A stretch of 64,000 bases of DNA from an uncultured Thiohalocapsa sp. (GCF_913062725.1 NZ_CAJXWY010000014.1:1-64000), one strand, 5' to 3'. Shown: positions 9,230 to 18,636, numbered from the stretch's first letter. Made by a program: numbers and translations. The notes: generated by a model from the sequence alone, not told the origin.

Positions 9230-9979
9230 CTAGCCGTGCTCCAATGGCAGGGTCGTCAGCACCGGCGCGTCGGCGGCGGTGACGGGATCGAAGGCGAGCT
9301 CCAGCATGCGGTCGGCGACGAACGCCGGCGAGCTGAAGGCGTCCCTGGCCTTGAAGTCCAGGAACTTCTGTACCCGCGGAAACTGCTGCGGGGAGCAGCT
9401 GCGGATCAGTGCCTGCATCTCGGTGTCGATGATGCCGGGGGCGACGGCGTGCACGCGCACACCGCCGTCGGCCTGTTCCAGCGCGATGACCTCGCTCATG
9501 CGCTCGACGGCGGCCTTGCCGGCGCAGTAGGCGGACCAGCCGGCGTAGGCATTGCGTGCGGCGCCAGAGCTGATATTCAGCAGCACGCCGTCACCGCCAC
9601 GCGCGTGCACATGGCGGATGAAGGCGCGGCTGCCGTTGAAAACGCCCGTCACGTTCACCTGGAGATGCAGCGCGACCTGCGCCGGATCATTCTCGTGCAG
9701 CGGACCGATGGGCACCAGCAGTCCGGCGTTGTTGATCCACAGATCCACCCGGCCGAACCGGGCGACGGCTTCGGCACAGAGCTGCGCCATGGCCTCGGCG
9801 TCGGTCACGTCGGCGGCCTGGGTGAGGAGACTGGCGGCGTCGCCCGCCAGCTGCGGGCGATGGCGGGCGCAGGCGGCCACCCGCAGCCCCCGCTGCAGGA
9901 ACCGCGTCGCCAGCCCCGCACCCAGCCCGCGGCTGGCGCCGGTGATCACCGCCGTCTTGTCGGTCAGATCCATCGTCAT
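9230..9979 (-). CDS. Short-chain dehydrogenase/reductase
   Basis: This 249-residue classical SDR has the Rossmann cofactor motif TGASRGLG (about 14-21), the NNAG motif, a catalytic Ser in NISSGA and the YxxxK pair in YCAGK. R16 and the following residues do not settle NADH against NADPH. The substrate cannot be told from the sequence. The purine-rich GAGGGGGC lies just before ATG 9979; a second ATG at 9973 is equally possible. It is divergent from the methyltransferase gene, with about 230 bases between them. Confidence 0.9.
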   Translation of the reverse strand: MTMDLTDKTAVITGASRGLGAGLATRFLQRGLRVAACARHRPQLAGDAASLLTQAADVTDAEAMAQLCAEAVARFGRVDLWINNAGLLVPIGPLHENDPAQVALHLQVNVTGVFNGSRAFIRHVHARGGDGVLLNISSGAARNAYAGWSAYCAGKAAVERMSEVIALEQADGGVRVHAVAPGIIDTEMQALIRSCSPQQFPRVQKFLDFKARDAFSSPAFVADRMLELAFDPVTAADAPVLTTLPLEHG

Positions 9980-10207
9980 CGCCCCCTCGTCGTCAGGTAG
10001 AAGTACAGCAGGGCCGGGCGAGCTATGCGGGCCCTGGCCAACAGCATACGGGTGCGGCTGCGTGGGCGCATCATCGGGCGCAGCGGTGCACGTTGGTGCG
10101 ACGGCTGTGGGCGGTGCTACTATTCAAGCGTGCCCCGCCAGGGCTCCGTCTGCAATGACCGTTGCGCAGCCGTTGCGCAAGGGCGCTTTCGACCGACGGC
10201 CGCCGCC

Positions 10208-10984
10208 ATGCACACATCTCGCCGCCCACAGCGTCCGTCAGCCCTGCTCGCGCCGGTGCTGCTGCTCGGCATCGTCGGCATGGGCCTCGCCGCCGGCCTG
10301 CTCCCCGCCGACGACGGTCCCTCCGAGGCCGCCCGCCAGCGCATGGTGGACGCCATCGAACAGCATGTCGCCACCACTGCGGCGTCTCTGGGCACCGACC
10401 AGCTCGACCCGGCGGTGATCCAGGCCATGCGCCGCGTCCCCCGCGAAGCATTCGTGCCGCCGGCGCTGCGCAGCCAGGCCTATCAGGACAGTCCGCTGCC
10501 CATTGGCGCGGGCCAAACCATCTCCCAGCCTTACATGGTCGCGGTGATGAGCCACCTGGCCGGGGTCGAGGCCGGTGACCGGGTCTATGAGCTGGGCACC
10601 GGCTCCGGCTATCAGGCGGCGGTGCTCGCCGCCATGGGCGTGGAAGTCTACAGCGTCGAAATCGTGCCCGAGCTCGCCGAGCGGGCCGCCGCCACGCTGC
10701 AGCGCCTGGGCTACGCCAACGTCCATGTGCGTGCCGGTGACGGTTATTTGGGATGGCCCGAGGCGGCGCCCTTCGACGCCGTGGTGGTCACCGCCGCCCA
10801 CCCGACGATCCCCGAGCCATTGATCGAGCAGCTCGCGGTGGGTGGGCGCCTGGTGATGCCCGTGGGCGCCACACACGCCATCCAGCAGCTCACCCTGCTC
10901 ACCAAACAAGCGGACGGTCGCCTGCGCGAGCGTGCGCTGCTGCCGGTGCGCTTCGTTCCCATCACCGGCGACAACGCCCGTTGA
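10208..10984 (+). CDS. Protein-L-isoaspartate O-methyltransferase with N-terminal signal/anchor
   Basis: The 258-residue protein starts at ATG 10208. Its N terminus is a basic stretch plus a hydrophobic helix (LLAPVLLLGIVGMGLAAGLL), so the enzyme is probably exported or membrane-anchored, unlike the usual cytosolic Pcm. The methyltransferase domain has the family's PIGAGQTISQPYMVA motif and the SAM site ELGTGSGYQAAVLA. It methylates isoaspartyl residues to start repair of aged proteins. It is followed after three bases by the mannose-6-phosphate isomerase gene. The family call is firm; location in the envelope is inferred from the N terminus. Confidence 0.9.
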   Translation: MHTSRRPQRPSALLAPVLLLGIVGMGLAAGLLPADDGPSEAARQRMVDAIEQHVATTAASLGTDQLDPAVIQAMRRVPREAFVPPALRSQAYQDSPLPIGAGQTISQPYMVAVMSHLAGVEAGDRVYELGTGSGYQAAVLAAMGVEVYSVEIVPELAERAAATLQRLGYANVHVRAGDGYLGWPEAAPFDAVVVTAAHPTIPEPLIEQLAVGGRLVMPVGATHAIQQLTLLTKQADGRLRERALLPVRFVPITGDNAR

Positions 10985-10987
10985 GCC

Positions 10988-12289
10988 ATGGCGGCGGCCA
11001 ACGGCGGCGGCTCGCGCGCAGACCAACGCCTGGCCGCGGACGCCATCGCCGCCTACGCCCGCAAGCCCCATCCGGTGGCGCTGTGCTGCGGCGTTCACCA
11101 CTACGGCTGGGGCGACCGGCGTTTCATCCCGCAACTGCTCGGCGCCGAATCGCCGGCGGTCGAACCGCAAGCGGAGCTCTGGATCGGCGCCCACCCCGAT
11201 CTGCCCGCCACCGCCTGCCTGCATCCCGCCCGGGTACCACTCGATGTGCTCGTCGCCGCGCTGCCGGAGGCCGTGCTCGGGGCCGCGATGGTCGCACGCT
11301 TCGGCGCCACCCTGCCCTTCCTGTTCAAGGTGCTTGCGGCGGCGACACCGCTGTCGATTCAGGCCCATCCGAACCGCACACAGGCGGCGAATGGCTGTTT
11401 GCGCGAGGACCGCCTCGGCCTTGCGCTGAACGATCCCGGACGCAGCTATCGCGACCGCAATCACAAGCCCGAGCTGCTGGTGGCGCTGACGGACTTCCAT
11501 GCGCTGCGCGGCTTTCGCCCGCTGGAAGCGATCGCCGCAGAGCTGGTGCGCTGGCCGTCCCTGGCGGATCTGGGCCGGCGTTTCGACGCCAGCACGCACG
11601 GGCTGCGCACCCTGTACGCGGAGTTCATGCGCCTGCCGCAGGCGGCCGTCGACGCACGCCTGGCGCCGCTGGTGACGGCGGCGCAGCGCAGGTGCTCAGA
11701 CCCCAAGGATACGAGCCGCGAGCGCTGCCGCTGGCTGCTGGCGGCGCACCGGCGATACTCCCCGCGCGGTCACTACGACCGCGGCCTGCTGTCATTCTTG
11801 CTCCTGAACCTGCTCCACCTGCGTCCGGGGCAGGCCATCTTTCTGCCCGCCGGCGAGCTGCACAGCTATCTGCAGGGCGCGGGCCTGGAACTGATGGCCA
11901 ACTCCAACAACGTGCTACGCGGTGGCTTGAGCGCCAAGCATATCGACGTCGATGCGCTGCTCGAGGTGCTGCGCGTCGATCCGCATGTACCGCGGATCAT
12001 GGCACCGCAGACGGCGGCGCACGATCCGCGCTGGCAGATCTACGCGCCGCCGGTGGCGGAATTCTCCCTGCGGCGGCTGCGGCTGGGGGTCGGCGACGCG
12101 GCACCACTGGAACCCCATGCCGTGATGCTCGGGCTGGTGCTGGATGGGACGCTCCACATCGACGGCGCGGCCTCGCGACTGCGGCTGCACCGCGGCGGTA
12201 CCTGCCTGTTGCCGGCGGGCGCCCAGTTGCAGATCACATCCCGCGGCGGTGCGGATCTCGCCCTGGCGACGACCGCCGCGTGCGGTTGA
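10988..12289 (+). CDS. manA: Mannose-6-phosphate isomerase, type I
   Basis: The 433-residue enzyme interconverts fructose-6-phosphate and mannose-6-phosphate. Family motifs are present: the metal-site segment LSIQAHPNR, NHKPELLVAL, and the C-terminal signature region NSNNVLRGGLSAKHIDV. The catalytic core is followed by the second jelly-roll domain. It is a zinc-type cupin acting in the cytosol at the entry of GDP-mannose/polysaccharide synthesis. The ATG is three bases after the methyltransferase stop, so the pair is probably co-transcribed although functionally unrelated. It converges on the PBP1A gene. Confidence 0.93.
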   Translation: MAAANGGGSRADQRLAADAIAAYARKPHPVALCCGVHHYGWGDRRFIPQLLGAESPAVEPQAELWIGAHPDLPATACLHPARVPLDVLVAALPEAVLGAAMVARFGATLPFLFKVLAAATPLSIQAHPNRTQAANGCLREDRLGLALNDPGRSYRDRNHKPELLVALTDFHALRGFRPLEAIAAELVRWPSLADLGRRFDASTHGLRTLYAEFMRLPQAAVDARLAPLVTAAQRRCSDPKDTSRERCRWLLAAHRRYSPRGHYDRGLLSFLLLNLLHLRPGQAIFLPAGELHSYLQGAGLELMANSNNVLRGGLSAKHIDVDALLEVLRVDPHVPRIMAPQTAAHDPRWQIYAPPVAEFSLRRLRLGVGDAAPLEPHAVMLGLVLDGTLHIDGAASRLRLHRGGTCLLPAGAQLQITSRGGADLALATTAACG

Positions 12290-12327
12290 CGGCGGCATCG
12301 GCCGGCGCCCGGCGGCGCTGCGCCGGC

Positions 12328-14979
12328 TCAGAACAATTCGTCCATCACCCGCGGGGCGCGGCGCCGGGAACCACGCCCATCGGCTCCGTCGGCGTTCGCG
12401 TCATCGCCGGCGGCGGCGTATTGCACCGGATCCGGACCCAGGGTCATCAGCGCGTATTCGCTGCGAATGTGCTCCAGCACGCCGCCGCCGGTGGTCGCCT
12501 GGCCCGTGGTCGCGCTCACACGCACGGGCACCATGCCCTCGGGACGCTTGATCTCGGCGATGGGCTCGTCCGCCAGTGCGTCCGCCATGAACTCGACCCA
12601 CATGCCGAGCGCCGCCGTGCCACCCCATTCACCGGCACCGAGGGGCCGGTTGTCATCCATGCCCATCCAGGCGACGACCACGAGCCGGGGCATGTAGCCG
12701 GCAAACCAGGAGTCGCGCGAATCGTTGGTGGTGCCGGTCTTGCCAGCCAGGTCGGAGCGTCCCAGCCGCCGCGCACGCTTCGCCGTGCCATCCGTGATGA
12801 CATCCTGCAGCATGGAATGCATGTTGTAGGCAATGCGCGGATCCAGCACCTGCTGCGCCAGCGGGCTGTCGGCGGCGTCCAGCCCCAGGGTTTGGGCCGC
12901 ATCTGCCTCCGGCTCCAGCCAGCAGTCGACACAGGCCCGCGGCGGCTCGGCCTGGAACAACAGATTGCCCGCGGCGTCTTCGATGCGCTGGACGATATGC
13001 GGCTCGACCCGGTAGCCACCGTTGGCGAACACCGCATAGCCCGCCGCCAGCTGCAACGGCGTCGAGCTGCCGCTGCCCAGGGCGAGCGCGTAATTGCGCG
13101 GTATATCCTCCATGCCGTAGCCGAACCGTTGCAGAAAATCCCGCGTATAGTCGATGCCCATGCGGTGCAGCTGATTGACGACGGCGAGGTTGCGGGACTT
13201 GGCGAGCGCCACCCGCATGCGAATCGTGCCCATGTACTTGTCATCGGCGTTCTTCGGACGCCAGCGCCCGAAGCTGGTGCGGGTATCGCTCATCAGGCTT
13301 GCGGGCGTGTAGCCTTTGCCCAATGCGGCGGCGTAGACGAAGGGCTTATAGGTCGAGCCGGGCTGGCGGCGGGCGTCGGTGACCCGGTTGAACTCGGACC
13401 ATTCGAACGAATAGCCGCCAGAGACGGCGCGAATGGCACCGTCGGTGGGCGACACCGCCACCAGGGCGCCGCCCACGGTGGGTACCTGGGCGAGGATCCA
13501 ACTGCCCTTTTTGTTCTGGCGCATGCGGATGACGTCGCCGGCGGCGACGACCCGGTCGACGCGGGATTGCCGTCGACCCTTGGCGTTCTCGTTGATGTAC
13601 TCGCGCATGTGGCTGACCTGCCACAGGCGCAGCTCGCGGGTCGCGCCACCGCCGAGGTAGACCTGGGCCGCATCCGCATCCGCCTCCAGCACCACGCCCA
13701 CCGGCAGATCGGGCACGACTGGACGCTCGGCGATGTAGGCGTCCAGCGCCTGCGGGCTCATGTCGGCAACACGCTCGAGCCGGTCTTCCGGTCCGTGGTA
13801 GCCGTGGCGGCGGTTGTAGTCCATGAGGCCGCGGCGCAGCGCCCGATCGGCATCCGTCTGCAGGGTCTCGTCGATGGTCGTGATGACCTTCAGCCCGAGG
13901 CGGTAGGCCTCCTCCTCACCGAAACGATCCACCATGGCCTGGCGCGCCATCTCCGCGGCATAGCCGGCCTCGAACTCGACGGGGGTGACATGGCCTTCTG
14001 CCGTCACCGGCGAGGCCCGGGCCGTGCGGTGCGCGGCTTCGTCGATGTAGCCGAGCCGCAGCATGCGGTCGAGAATCCAGTCCCGACGCTCGCGTGCGCG
14101 CTGCGGGTCCGCCAGCGGATTGTTGGCGGACGGCGCCTTGGGCAGGCCGGCGAGCATGGCCATCTGCGCCAGCGTCAGCGCGTCCAACGGCTTGCTGTAG
14201 TAGAACTCGGCGGCGGCGGAGATGCCGTAGGCGCGGTTACCGAAGAAGATCTTGTTCAGATACAGCTCCAGGATCTGCGCTTTGCTCAGGGTGGCTTCCA
14301 TGCGCATGGCGAGCATGATCTCCGTGAGCTTGCGCTTGACCGTCTTCTCGGGTGTCAGGAAGACGTTGCGCGCCACCTGCATCGGGATGGTGCTGCCACC
14401 CTGGGTGGCTGCTCCGGCCCGCGCCACGGCGTAGGCGGCCCGGGCCAGGCCGATGACGTCGATGCCGCGGTGGGCGTAGAAGCGGCTGTCCTCGGCGGCG
14501 AGGAAGGCGTTGACCAGGTCGGGCGGGATGTCTTCGAAGTCCACGGCGCGGCGGCGCTGCGCGCCATACTCGGCCATGAGGGAGCCGTTGGCGGTGTAGA
14601 TCCGCAGCGGTTCCTCGAGCTTGATCTCGAGCAGCGCCTCCACCGCCGGCAGCTCATCCTGAATGCTGCCGAGCAGCACGGCCGCGCCGAGGAGCCCGAT
14701 CAACGCTACGTCCAGGGGTAGGGCCAGGGGCGTGGCCACCAGGCGCGCAAACCAGGTCGTGACGCCGAACGGGGCGTGACGCCGACGCGTGGCCTGCGGC
14801 GGGCGCGGCCCGCCGCCGCGGGCGGCCGTGTGGCCGACGACCTGCGTCTGCGTGCGATCCGGGCGGGCGGTCGTCGCGGAAGGGGCTGATTTGTTCGTGC
14901 TCAAGGCCTGTGACCGCTGCTCGTGGGCAAGCGCCGCGACGGCCGGGCCCGTGGCTGGGCTGCGGCGGTGTGCGGACAT
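12328..14979 (-). CDS. mrcA: Penicillin-binding protein 1A (bifunctional peptidoglycan synthase)
   Basis: The 883-residue inner-membrane protein begins with a long basic cytosolic tail (about 80 residues) and one membrane helix (about 84-104). The glycosyltransferase domain has catalytic E163 in EDSRF and the motif TQGGSTIPMQ. An OB-like insert follows. The transpeptidase domain has the active Ser in STYKP (542-546), SRN (595-597) and KTGTT (747-751). It polymerises and crosslinks peptidoglycan in the periplasm. The tail is Asp/Ala/Arg-rich. It is divergent from the TetR gene, sharing a promoter region of about 120 bases. Confidence 0.95.
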   Translation of the reverse strand: MSAHRRSPATGPAVAALAHEQRSQALSTNKSAPSATTARPDRTQTQVVGHTAARGGGPRPPQATRRRHAPFGVTTWFARLVATPLALPLDVALIGLLGAAVLLGSIQDELPAVEALLEIKLEEPLRIYTANGSLMAEYGAQRRRAVDFEDIPPDLVNAFLAAEDSRFYAHRGIDVIGLARAAYAVARAGAATQGGSTIPMQVARNVFLTPEKTVKRKLTEIMLAMRMEATLSKAQILELYLNKIFFGNRAYGISAAAEFYYSKPLDALTLAQMAMLAGLPKAPSANNPLADPQRARERRDWILDRMLRLGYIDEAAHRTARASPVTAEGHVTPVEFEAGYAAEMARQAMVDRFGEEEAYRLGLKVITTIDETLQTDADRALRRGLMDYNRRHGYHGPEDRLERVADMSPQALDAYIAERPVVPDLPVGVVLEADADAAQVYLGGGATRELRLWQVSHMREYINENAKGRRQSRVDRVVAAGDVIRMRQNKKGSWILAQVPTVGGALVAVSPTDGAIRAVSGGYSFEWSEFNRVTDARRQPGSTYKPFVYAAALGKGYTPASLMSDTRTSFGRWRPKNADDKYMGTIRMRVALAKSRNLAVVNQLHRMGIDYTRDFLQRFGYGMEDIPRNYALALGSGSSTPLQLAAGYAVFANGGYRVEPHIVQRIEDAAGNLLFQAEPPRACVDCWLEPEADAAQTLGLDAADSPLAQQVLDPRIAYNMHSMLQDVITDGTAKRARRLGRSDLAGKTGTTNDSRDSWFAGYMPRLVVVAWMGMDDNRPLGAGEWGGTAALGMWVEFMADALADEPIAEIKRPEGMVPVRVSATTGQATTGGGVLEHIRSEYALMTLGPDPVQYAAAGDDANADGADGRGSRRRAPRVMDELF

Positions 14980-15102
14980 CCGCTTGATGGTACATCAGTG
15001 CCCACGCAGCGGACCAGGCGGAGGACGGCGGGCGCGCCCCCACCGTCGCTTGGGTTAAACTCCCGTTACCAGAGACCCAAACGGCAGGTCGGGCGCGGGC
15101 GC

Positions 15103-15774
15103 GTGGCACAACGGGCAGGGGCAACGGCGAACGGCGGCGGCACCCGCGAGCGCCTTCTGGAGGCGGCGCTGGAGGTGTTCGCCGAGCATGGCTACGAGGC
15201 CGCCACCATTCGCGAGATCTGCAGCCGCGCCGGCGCCAACGTCGCCGCGGTCCACTACCACTTCGGCGATAAGCGGCGGCTCTACGAAGCCATCTACGGC
15301 ACCCTGTTCGAGACGCTGCGACAACGCCGCACGGACTTTCTCCCCGCCGACGCGCCCGCGGCCGAGCGCCTGCGGGTCTATATCCGCGCGCTGTTCGAAG
15401 AGATCTTCTGCTGCGCCGGCAACACCGAGCGCCAGGTGCAGCTCAGCACCATCTATCTCACCGAGATGGCGAGCCCGAGCGAGGTGCTCGATCGCATCGT
15501 CGCCGAGCATCTGGAGCCCGATGCACGTGAGCTCTACAGCATCGTCGGCGAGTTGTTGGGGGACGGGCCCGATGATCCGCGCACCATCGATTGCGCCGCG
15601 AGTGTGATCGGCCAAGTGCTGTACTACCACCACGCGGGCCCCATCATCAGCCGGCTGCACCCGGAGCGGCCCCCGGTGCCAGAGCGACTGGAGCCATTGA
15701 TCGAGCACGTCTGGCGTTTCGCGCTCGCTGGCATCGAGCGTTGCGCCATGACGAGCGCGTCGGGCGACGGCTAG
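15103..15774 (+). CDS. TetR-family transcriptional regulator (CecR/YbiH type C terminus)
   Basis: The 223-residue protein has a standard TetR helix-turn-helix at about 15-62 (TRERLLEAALEVFAEHGYEAATIREI ... VHYHFGDKRRLYEAIY). Its ligand domain resembles the CecR/YbiH branch, often linked to efflux or envelope stress genes. I chose GTG 15103 because the frame upstream is Arg/Pro-rich with no domain. It is divergent from the PBP1A gene, which may be its target. No operator was identified with confidence. Confidence 0.87.
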   Translation: MAQRAGATANGGGTRERLLEAALEVFAEHGYEAATIREICSRAGANVAAVHYHFGDKRRLYEAIYGTLFETLRQRRTDFLPADAPAAERLRVYIRALFEEIFCCAGNTERQVQLSTIYLTEMASPSEVLDRIVAEHLEPDARELYSIVGELLGDGPDDPRTIDCAASVIGQVLYYHHAGPIISRLHPERPPVPERLEPLIEHVWRFALAGIERCAMTSASGDG

Positions 15775-15824
15775 GCCCACCGCCGGGCGGCGGCTCCTGG
15801 CCCCATGGCACGCTGCTCAGTCGA

Positions 15825-15847
15825 GCCCCCGGCGACGGGCCGGGGGC
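15825..15847. terminator. GC-rich hairpin between tetR-type gene and DUF971 gene
   Basis: A perfect 9-bp inverted repeat, GCCCCCGGC and GCCGGGGGC with a 5-base loop, lies 50 bases after the TetR stop and about 95 bases after the end of the convergent DUF971 gene. There is no T-run on either side, so intrinsic termination is uncertain. The position between convergent genes fits a shared terminator or a mRNA 3'-end stabiliser. Confidence 0.4.
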
Positions 15848-15941
15848 TTGGGGGTCGCGCGCAACAGGGGCTGCGGGAATGCTGAAGGTTTGGGGCCCGC
15901 GGGCGGATCAGACGCATGCCAGCGCCTTCTGCGGCCCACTC

Positions 15942-16373
15942 TCAGACGGCGTCGTGGGCTGGCAGCGTGGCTGGCTGTTCGCCGCGGGCCCGCATCGCCT
16001 CGAAGGGGTCGTCGATCGAGCGCCTGCGGCCGACCTCGGCGAGACGGCTCAGATAGTCCTGCCACAACGGCTGCCAGCCGCGTCCGAGCTTGTACAAGTA
16101 TTGCCAGTCGTACAAACCGGATTTGTGGCCGTCATCGAAGACGATCTTCACCGCATACGTGCCCACCTGTTGGATATCGCGGATGTTGACGTACTCCTTG
16201 CCCACTTGCAGCTTGGCTTGGTCGGGTGTGTGACCGCGCACCTCGGCGGATGGGGAGTATACACGCAGGTATTCGCAGGGCAGCCGAAAATGCGCGCCGT
16301 CATCGAAGCTGATCTCCAGCACGCGGGCGGACTGATTGAGCTTGAGCTCGGTGGGGAGGGGATGCTTGTCCAT
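15942..16373 (-). CDS. DUF971 (gamma-butyrobetaine hydroxylase N-terminal-like) domain protein
   Basis: This 143-residue protein matches the small DUF971 family: LKLNQSARVLEISFDDGAHFRLPCEYLRVYSP and the typical segment VKIVFDDGHKSGLYDWQYLY. The fold is that of the N-terminal domain of gamma-butyrobetaine hydroxylase; proposed roles include Fe-S or metal handling, without proof here. ATG 16373 is used; the 36 codons upstream are Arg-rich and unlikely. It is downstream of hemH on the same strand, 150 bases away, so the two may share a transcript. Confidence 0.9.
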   Translation of the reverse strand: MDKHPLPTELKLNQSARVLEISFDDGAHFRLPCEYLRVYSPSAEVRGHTPDQAKLQVGKEYVNIRDIQQVGTYAVKIVFDDGHKSGLYDWQYLYKLGRGWQPLWQDYLSRLAEVGRRRSIDDPFEAMRARGEQPATLPAHDAV

Positions 16374-16523
16374 AGGATTTGTCCGGCGGCGCTGCCCGCA
16401 CGGACGGCGCCTGACATTGGGTGTTGGCTTGATGCTCCGGCGGAGACAGATACGGACGCCGGCAGCCGATGACAACCGCATCCGCCGGCGGCGGGCGCGC
16501 GGCGGGACGTTGCGGTGATGGCG

Positions 16524-17573
16524 TCACCAGTCTTCGGCGATGCCGGTCATCTCCGGCCAGCCACAGGCGTGGCGCTCCACCAGCCCCAGCATCATTTCCA
16601 GGTGCCGCGGGTCGTCATTGAGGCAGGGAATGTAGTGATACTCCTCACCGCCGGCCTCGAGGAAATATTCGCGGTTCTCCACGTCGATCTCCTCCAGCGT
16701 TTCCAGACAATCCGCCGAAAAGCCGGGTGCGATCACATGCACCTGCTTGACGCCATCGCCGCCCCAGAGCTTCAGGGTTTCGTCCGTGTAGGGCTGGAGC
16801 CATTCATCGCGACCAACGCGGGACTGGAACGACACCAGCCAACGGTCTTCCGGCAGGTCGAGGGCCTCCACCACCATCCGTGCCGTCTTGTGGCAGTGAC
16901 AATGGTAGGGATCGCCGGCCATGAAGTATTTCTTCGGAATACCGTGGAACGAGAACAGCAGCCGCTCGGGCTCGCCGTGCTCGTCCCAGTAGGCGCGGAT
17001 GCTGTGCACCATCGCGTCGATATAGTTCGGGTCGTCGTGGTAATGATTGATGAATCTCAGCTCCGGCAGCCAGCGCCAGGTGCTGAGCTCGTCGGTCACG
17101 GCGTCGAACACCGAAGCGGTGGTGGTGGCGGAGTACTGCGGATAGAGGGGCAGCACCAGCAGACGTCGGACATTGGCCTGCTTGAGCCGCTCCAGTGCAT
17201 CCGACACCGACGGCCGCCCGTAGCGCATGCCGAGCTCCACGCGGACCCCCTCGCCGAAGCGGGCATCCAGCAGGGCGCGCAGGCCATTGGCCTGGCGCTG
17301 GGCCACATCCAACAGCGGCGAGCCGCGCTCGGTCCAGACGGATTGGTAGGCGCGTGCCGAGCGACTCGGGCGCACCCGCAAAATGACGCCGTGCAGCACC
17401 AGCCACCAGATGGGGCGGGGTAGCTCCACCACCCGCGGGTCGTTCAGAAACTCGGCAAGATAGCGGCGCACCGCCGTTGGCGTGGGGGCATCGGGTGTGC
17501 CGAGATTCAGCATGAGCACACCGAGACTCTCGGGGGTGCCGTGCTCAAAGCCAGGTACGTTCTTGTATCGCAT
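16524..17573 (-). CDS. hemH: Ferrochelatase
   Basis: The 349-residue enzyme inserts Fe2+ into protoporphyrin IX, the last step of protoheme synthesis. The ferrochelatase signature holding the conserved metal-site His is clear: LLFSFHGIPKKYF (H210). The N-terminal MLNLGTPDAP and the C-terminal acidic active-site stretch (GFSADCLETLEEI) are also family-typical. Length is normal. The protein is probably peripheral to the inner membrane. Heme demand is consistent with the multiheme cytochromes elsewhere in the window. The start is ATG 17573. Confidence 0.95.
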   Translation of the reverse strand: MRYKNVPGFEHGTPESLGVLMLNLGTPDAPTPTAVRRYLAEFLNDPRVVELPRPIWWLVLHGVILRVRPSRSARAYQSVWTERGSPLLDVAQRQANGLRALLDARFGEGVRVELGMRYGRPSVSDALERLKQANVRRLLVLPLYPQYSATTTASVFDAVTDELSTWRWLPELRFINHYHDDPNYIDAMVHSIRAYWDEHGEPERLLFSFHGIPKKYFMAGDPYHCHCHKTARMVVEALDLPEDRWLVSFQSRVGRDEWLQPYTDETLKLWGGDGVKQVHVIAPGFSADCLETLEEIDVENREYFLEAGGEEYHYIPCLNDDPRHLEMMLGLVERHACGWPEMTGIAEDW

Positions 17574-17940
17574 GGTGTCGCGAGCGTCAGGTATTCCCTG
17601 CCGGCCGTGTTGTCAGGGGGAAGTCGGGGCCTGGGATGGGCGGCATGGCATCGTGCGACCGACGCCGGTGGCCGGCGGCGCGCCGGCGATGCGCTGCGCC
17701 TCCCACGAACAACATCGGGGCAGACTCGGCGCAGACAACAGGCCGATCAGGACAATCCGATGTCCGCCGCCATGCCCACCGCCATGCCCACCGCCATGCC
17801 CACCGCATGACCGGGCGCCGTCACGAGCGCTAGAGGCAGACGGGCTCGCTACCCCCGGGCCCTGACGAACGCCTCGAGACGCCGCCGCGGCACGGGCCGA
17901 GAGCAGCGTGGCTCCCGGCCCGACCCGGCCCAGCGTCATC
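17574..17940. other. Gene-poor interval between hemH and the hemerythrin gene
   Basis: Both neighbours are on the minus strand, so the right part holds the end of the hemerythrin transcript and the left part the hemH upstream region. I find no convincing gene. The only clear structure is the 12-bp tandem repeat at 17759-17806, described separately. Confidence 0.6.
17759..17806 (+). repeat. 12-bp tandem repeat (three exact units plus one degenerate)
   Basis: The unit CATGCCCACCGC occurs three times without mismatch at 17771-17806, preceded by a degenerate copy (GATGTCCGCCGC). Read on the plus strand from ATG 17760 it forms a 16-codon open frame encoding MSAAMPTAMPTAMPTA and a TGA, with AGGA about eight bases before the ATG. 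The repeat number is likely to vary by slippage. Whether the micro-frame is translated is unknown. Confidence 0.75.
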
Positions 17941-18492
17941 TCATTGCCTGATCTCGGCCTGCAATTGCCCGTAGAGGGCGCGAAAGCGCTCCGGGTCGGC
18001 CTGGCCGAAGACCGGATCATCGGCCGTTGGCGCCCGCGCCTGCAGCTCGGCCCAGTCGGCGTCGGTGAGGCTCGCCAGCGCGATGGGGAAGGCTTCTTCG
18101 TCTTCGAGGCGCATGTGCTCGCGCAGCGTCGCCAGCAGTTCGCGCCCCTGCTGCTCGACCTCCTCGCGGGGCAGCACCTCCTCATGGACGATACCTTCCA
18201 GCGATTCCCTGAAGCGGCGATTCAGTTGTGCCAGCGACTCGTGCTGGAGCATGAGCCGACGCAAGACATCATGGCCCTGTCCAGGCTGCGCCAGGAGACG
18301 CTCGAAAATCAGGTCCTCGCTCGGATGATGCACCTGATCGGCGTAATCGATCATATACTCCAGCAGCTCGCACATGAGCCCATAATCGGGCTCGGAGCCG
18401 TCGTGGAAGCGGTCTAGCATGCCCTCGAGCATCACCATCAAGTGCGCGAGCCGGCGGTGGTCCTCGACCAGTCGGTCCAGTAAAGCGTTCAT
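17941..18492 (-). CDS. Hemerythrin HHE-domain protein
   Basis: This 183-residue helical protein has the HHE cation-binding pattern: DHRRLAHLM near the N terminus, VHHPSEDLIFERL, LQHESLAQL and LREHMRLEDEEAFP. The His/Glu set would hold a non-haem di-iron centre for O2 or NO sensing, storage or repair. ATG 18492 is preceded by GGAGAT at good spacing; the upstream extension is Arg/Pro-rich. It lies downstream of the K+-channel gene but 144 bases away, so a shared operon is uncertain. Confidence 0.88.
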   Translation of the reverse strand: MNALLDRLVEDHRRLAHLMVMLEGMLDRFHDGSEPDYGLMCELLEYMIDYADQVHHPSEDLIFERLLAQPGQGHDVLRRLMLQHESLAQLNRRFRESLEGIVHEEVLPREEVEQQGRELLATLREHMRLEDEEAFPIALASLTDADWAELQARAPTADDPVFGQADPERFRALYGQLQAEIRQ

Positions 18493-18636
18493 GGCGATCT
18501 CCGGATGATGGGATGGCGGCTGGCGCCGATGGGCTGGGCCGCCGCGGCGAGCCCCGACCATATGACAGCGGCGCGCGGGATTCAAACACATACGCCCCGG
18601 CCCAACAGGCCACTGGCGGCGGTCCGAGGCGCCGCT

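Noticed and set aside
10753-14721. Very long open frame (over 1300 codons) on the plus strand
   Set aside because: It is antisense to PBP1A and also overlaps manA in a different frame. Its composition is Arg/Gly/His-rich with no domain; it results from high GC content.
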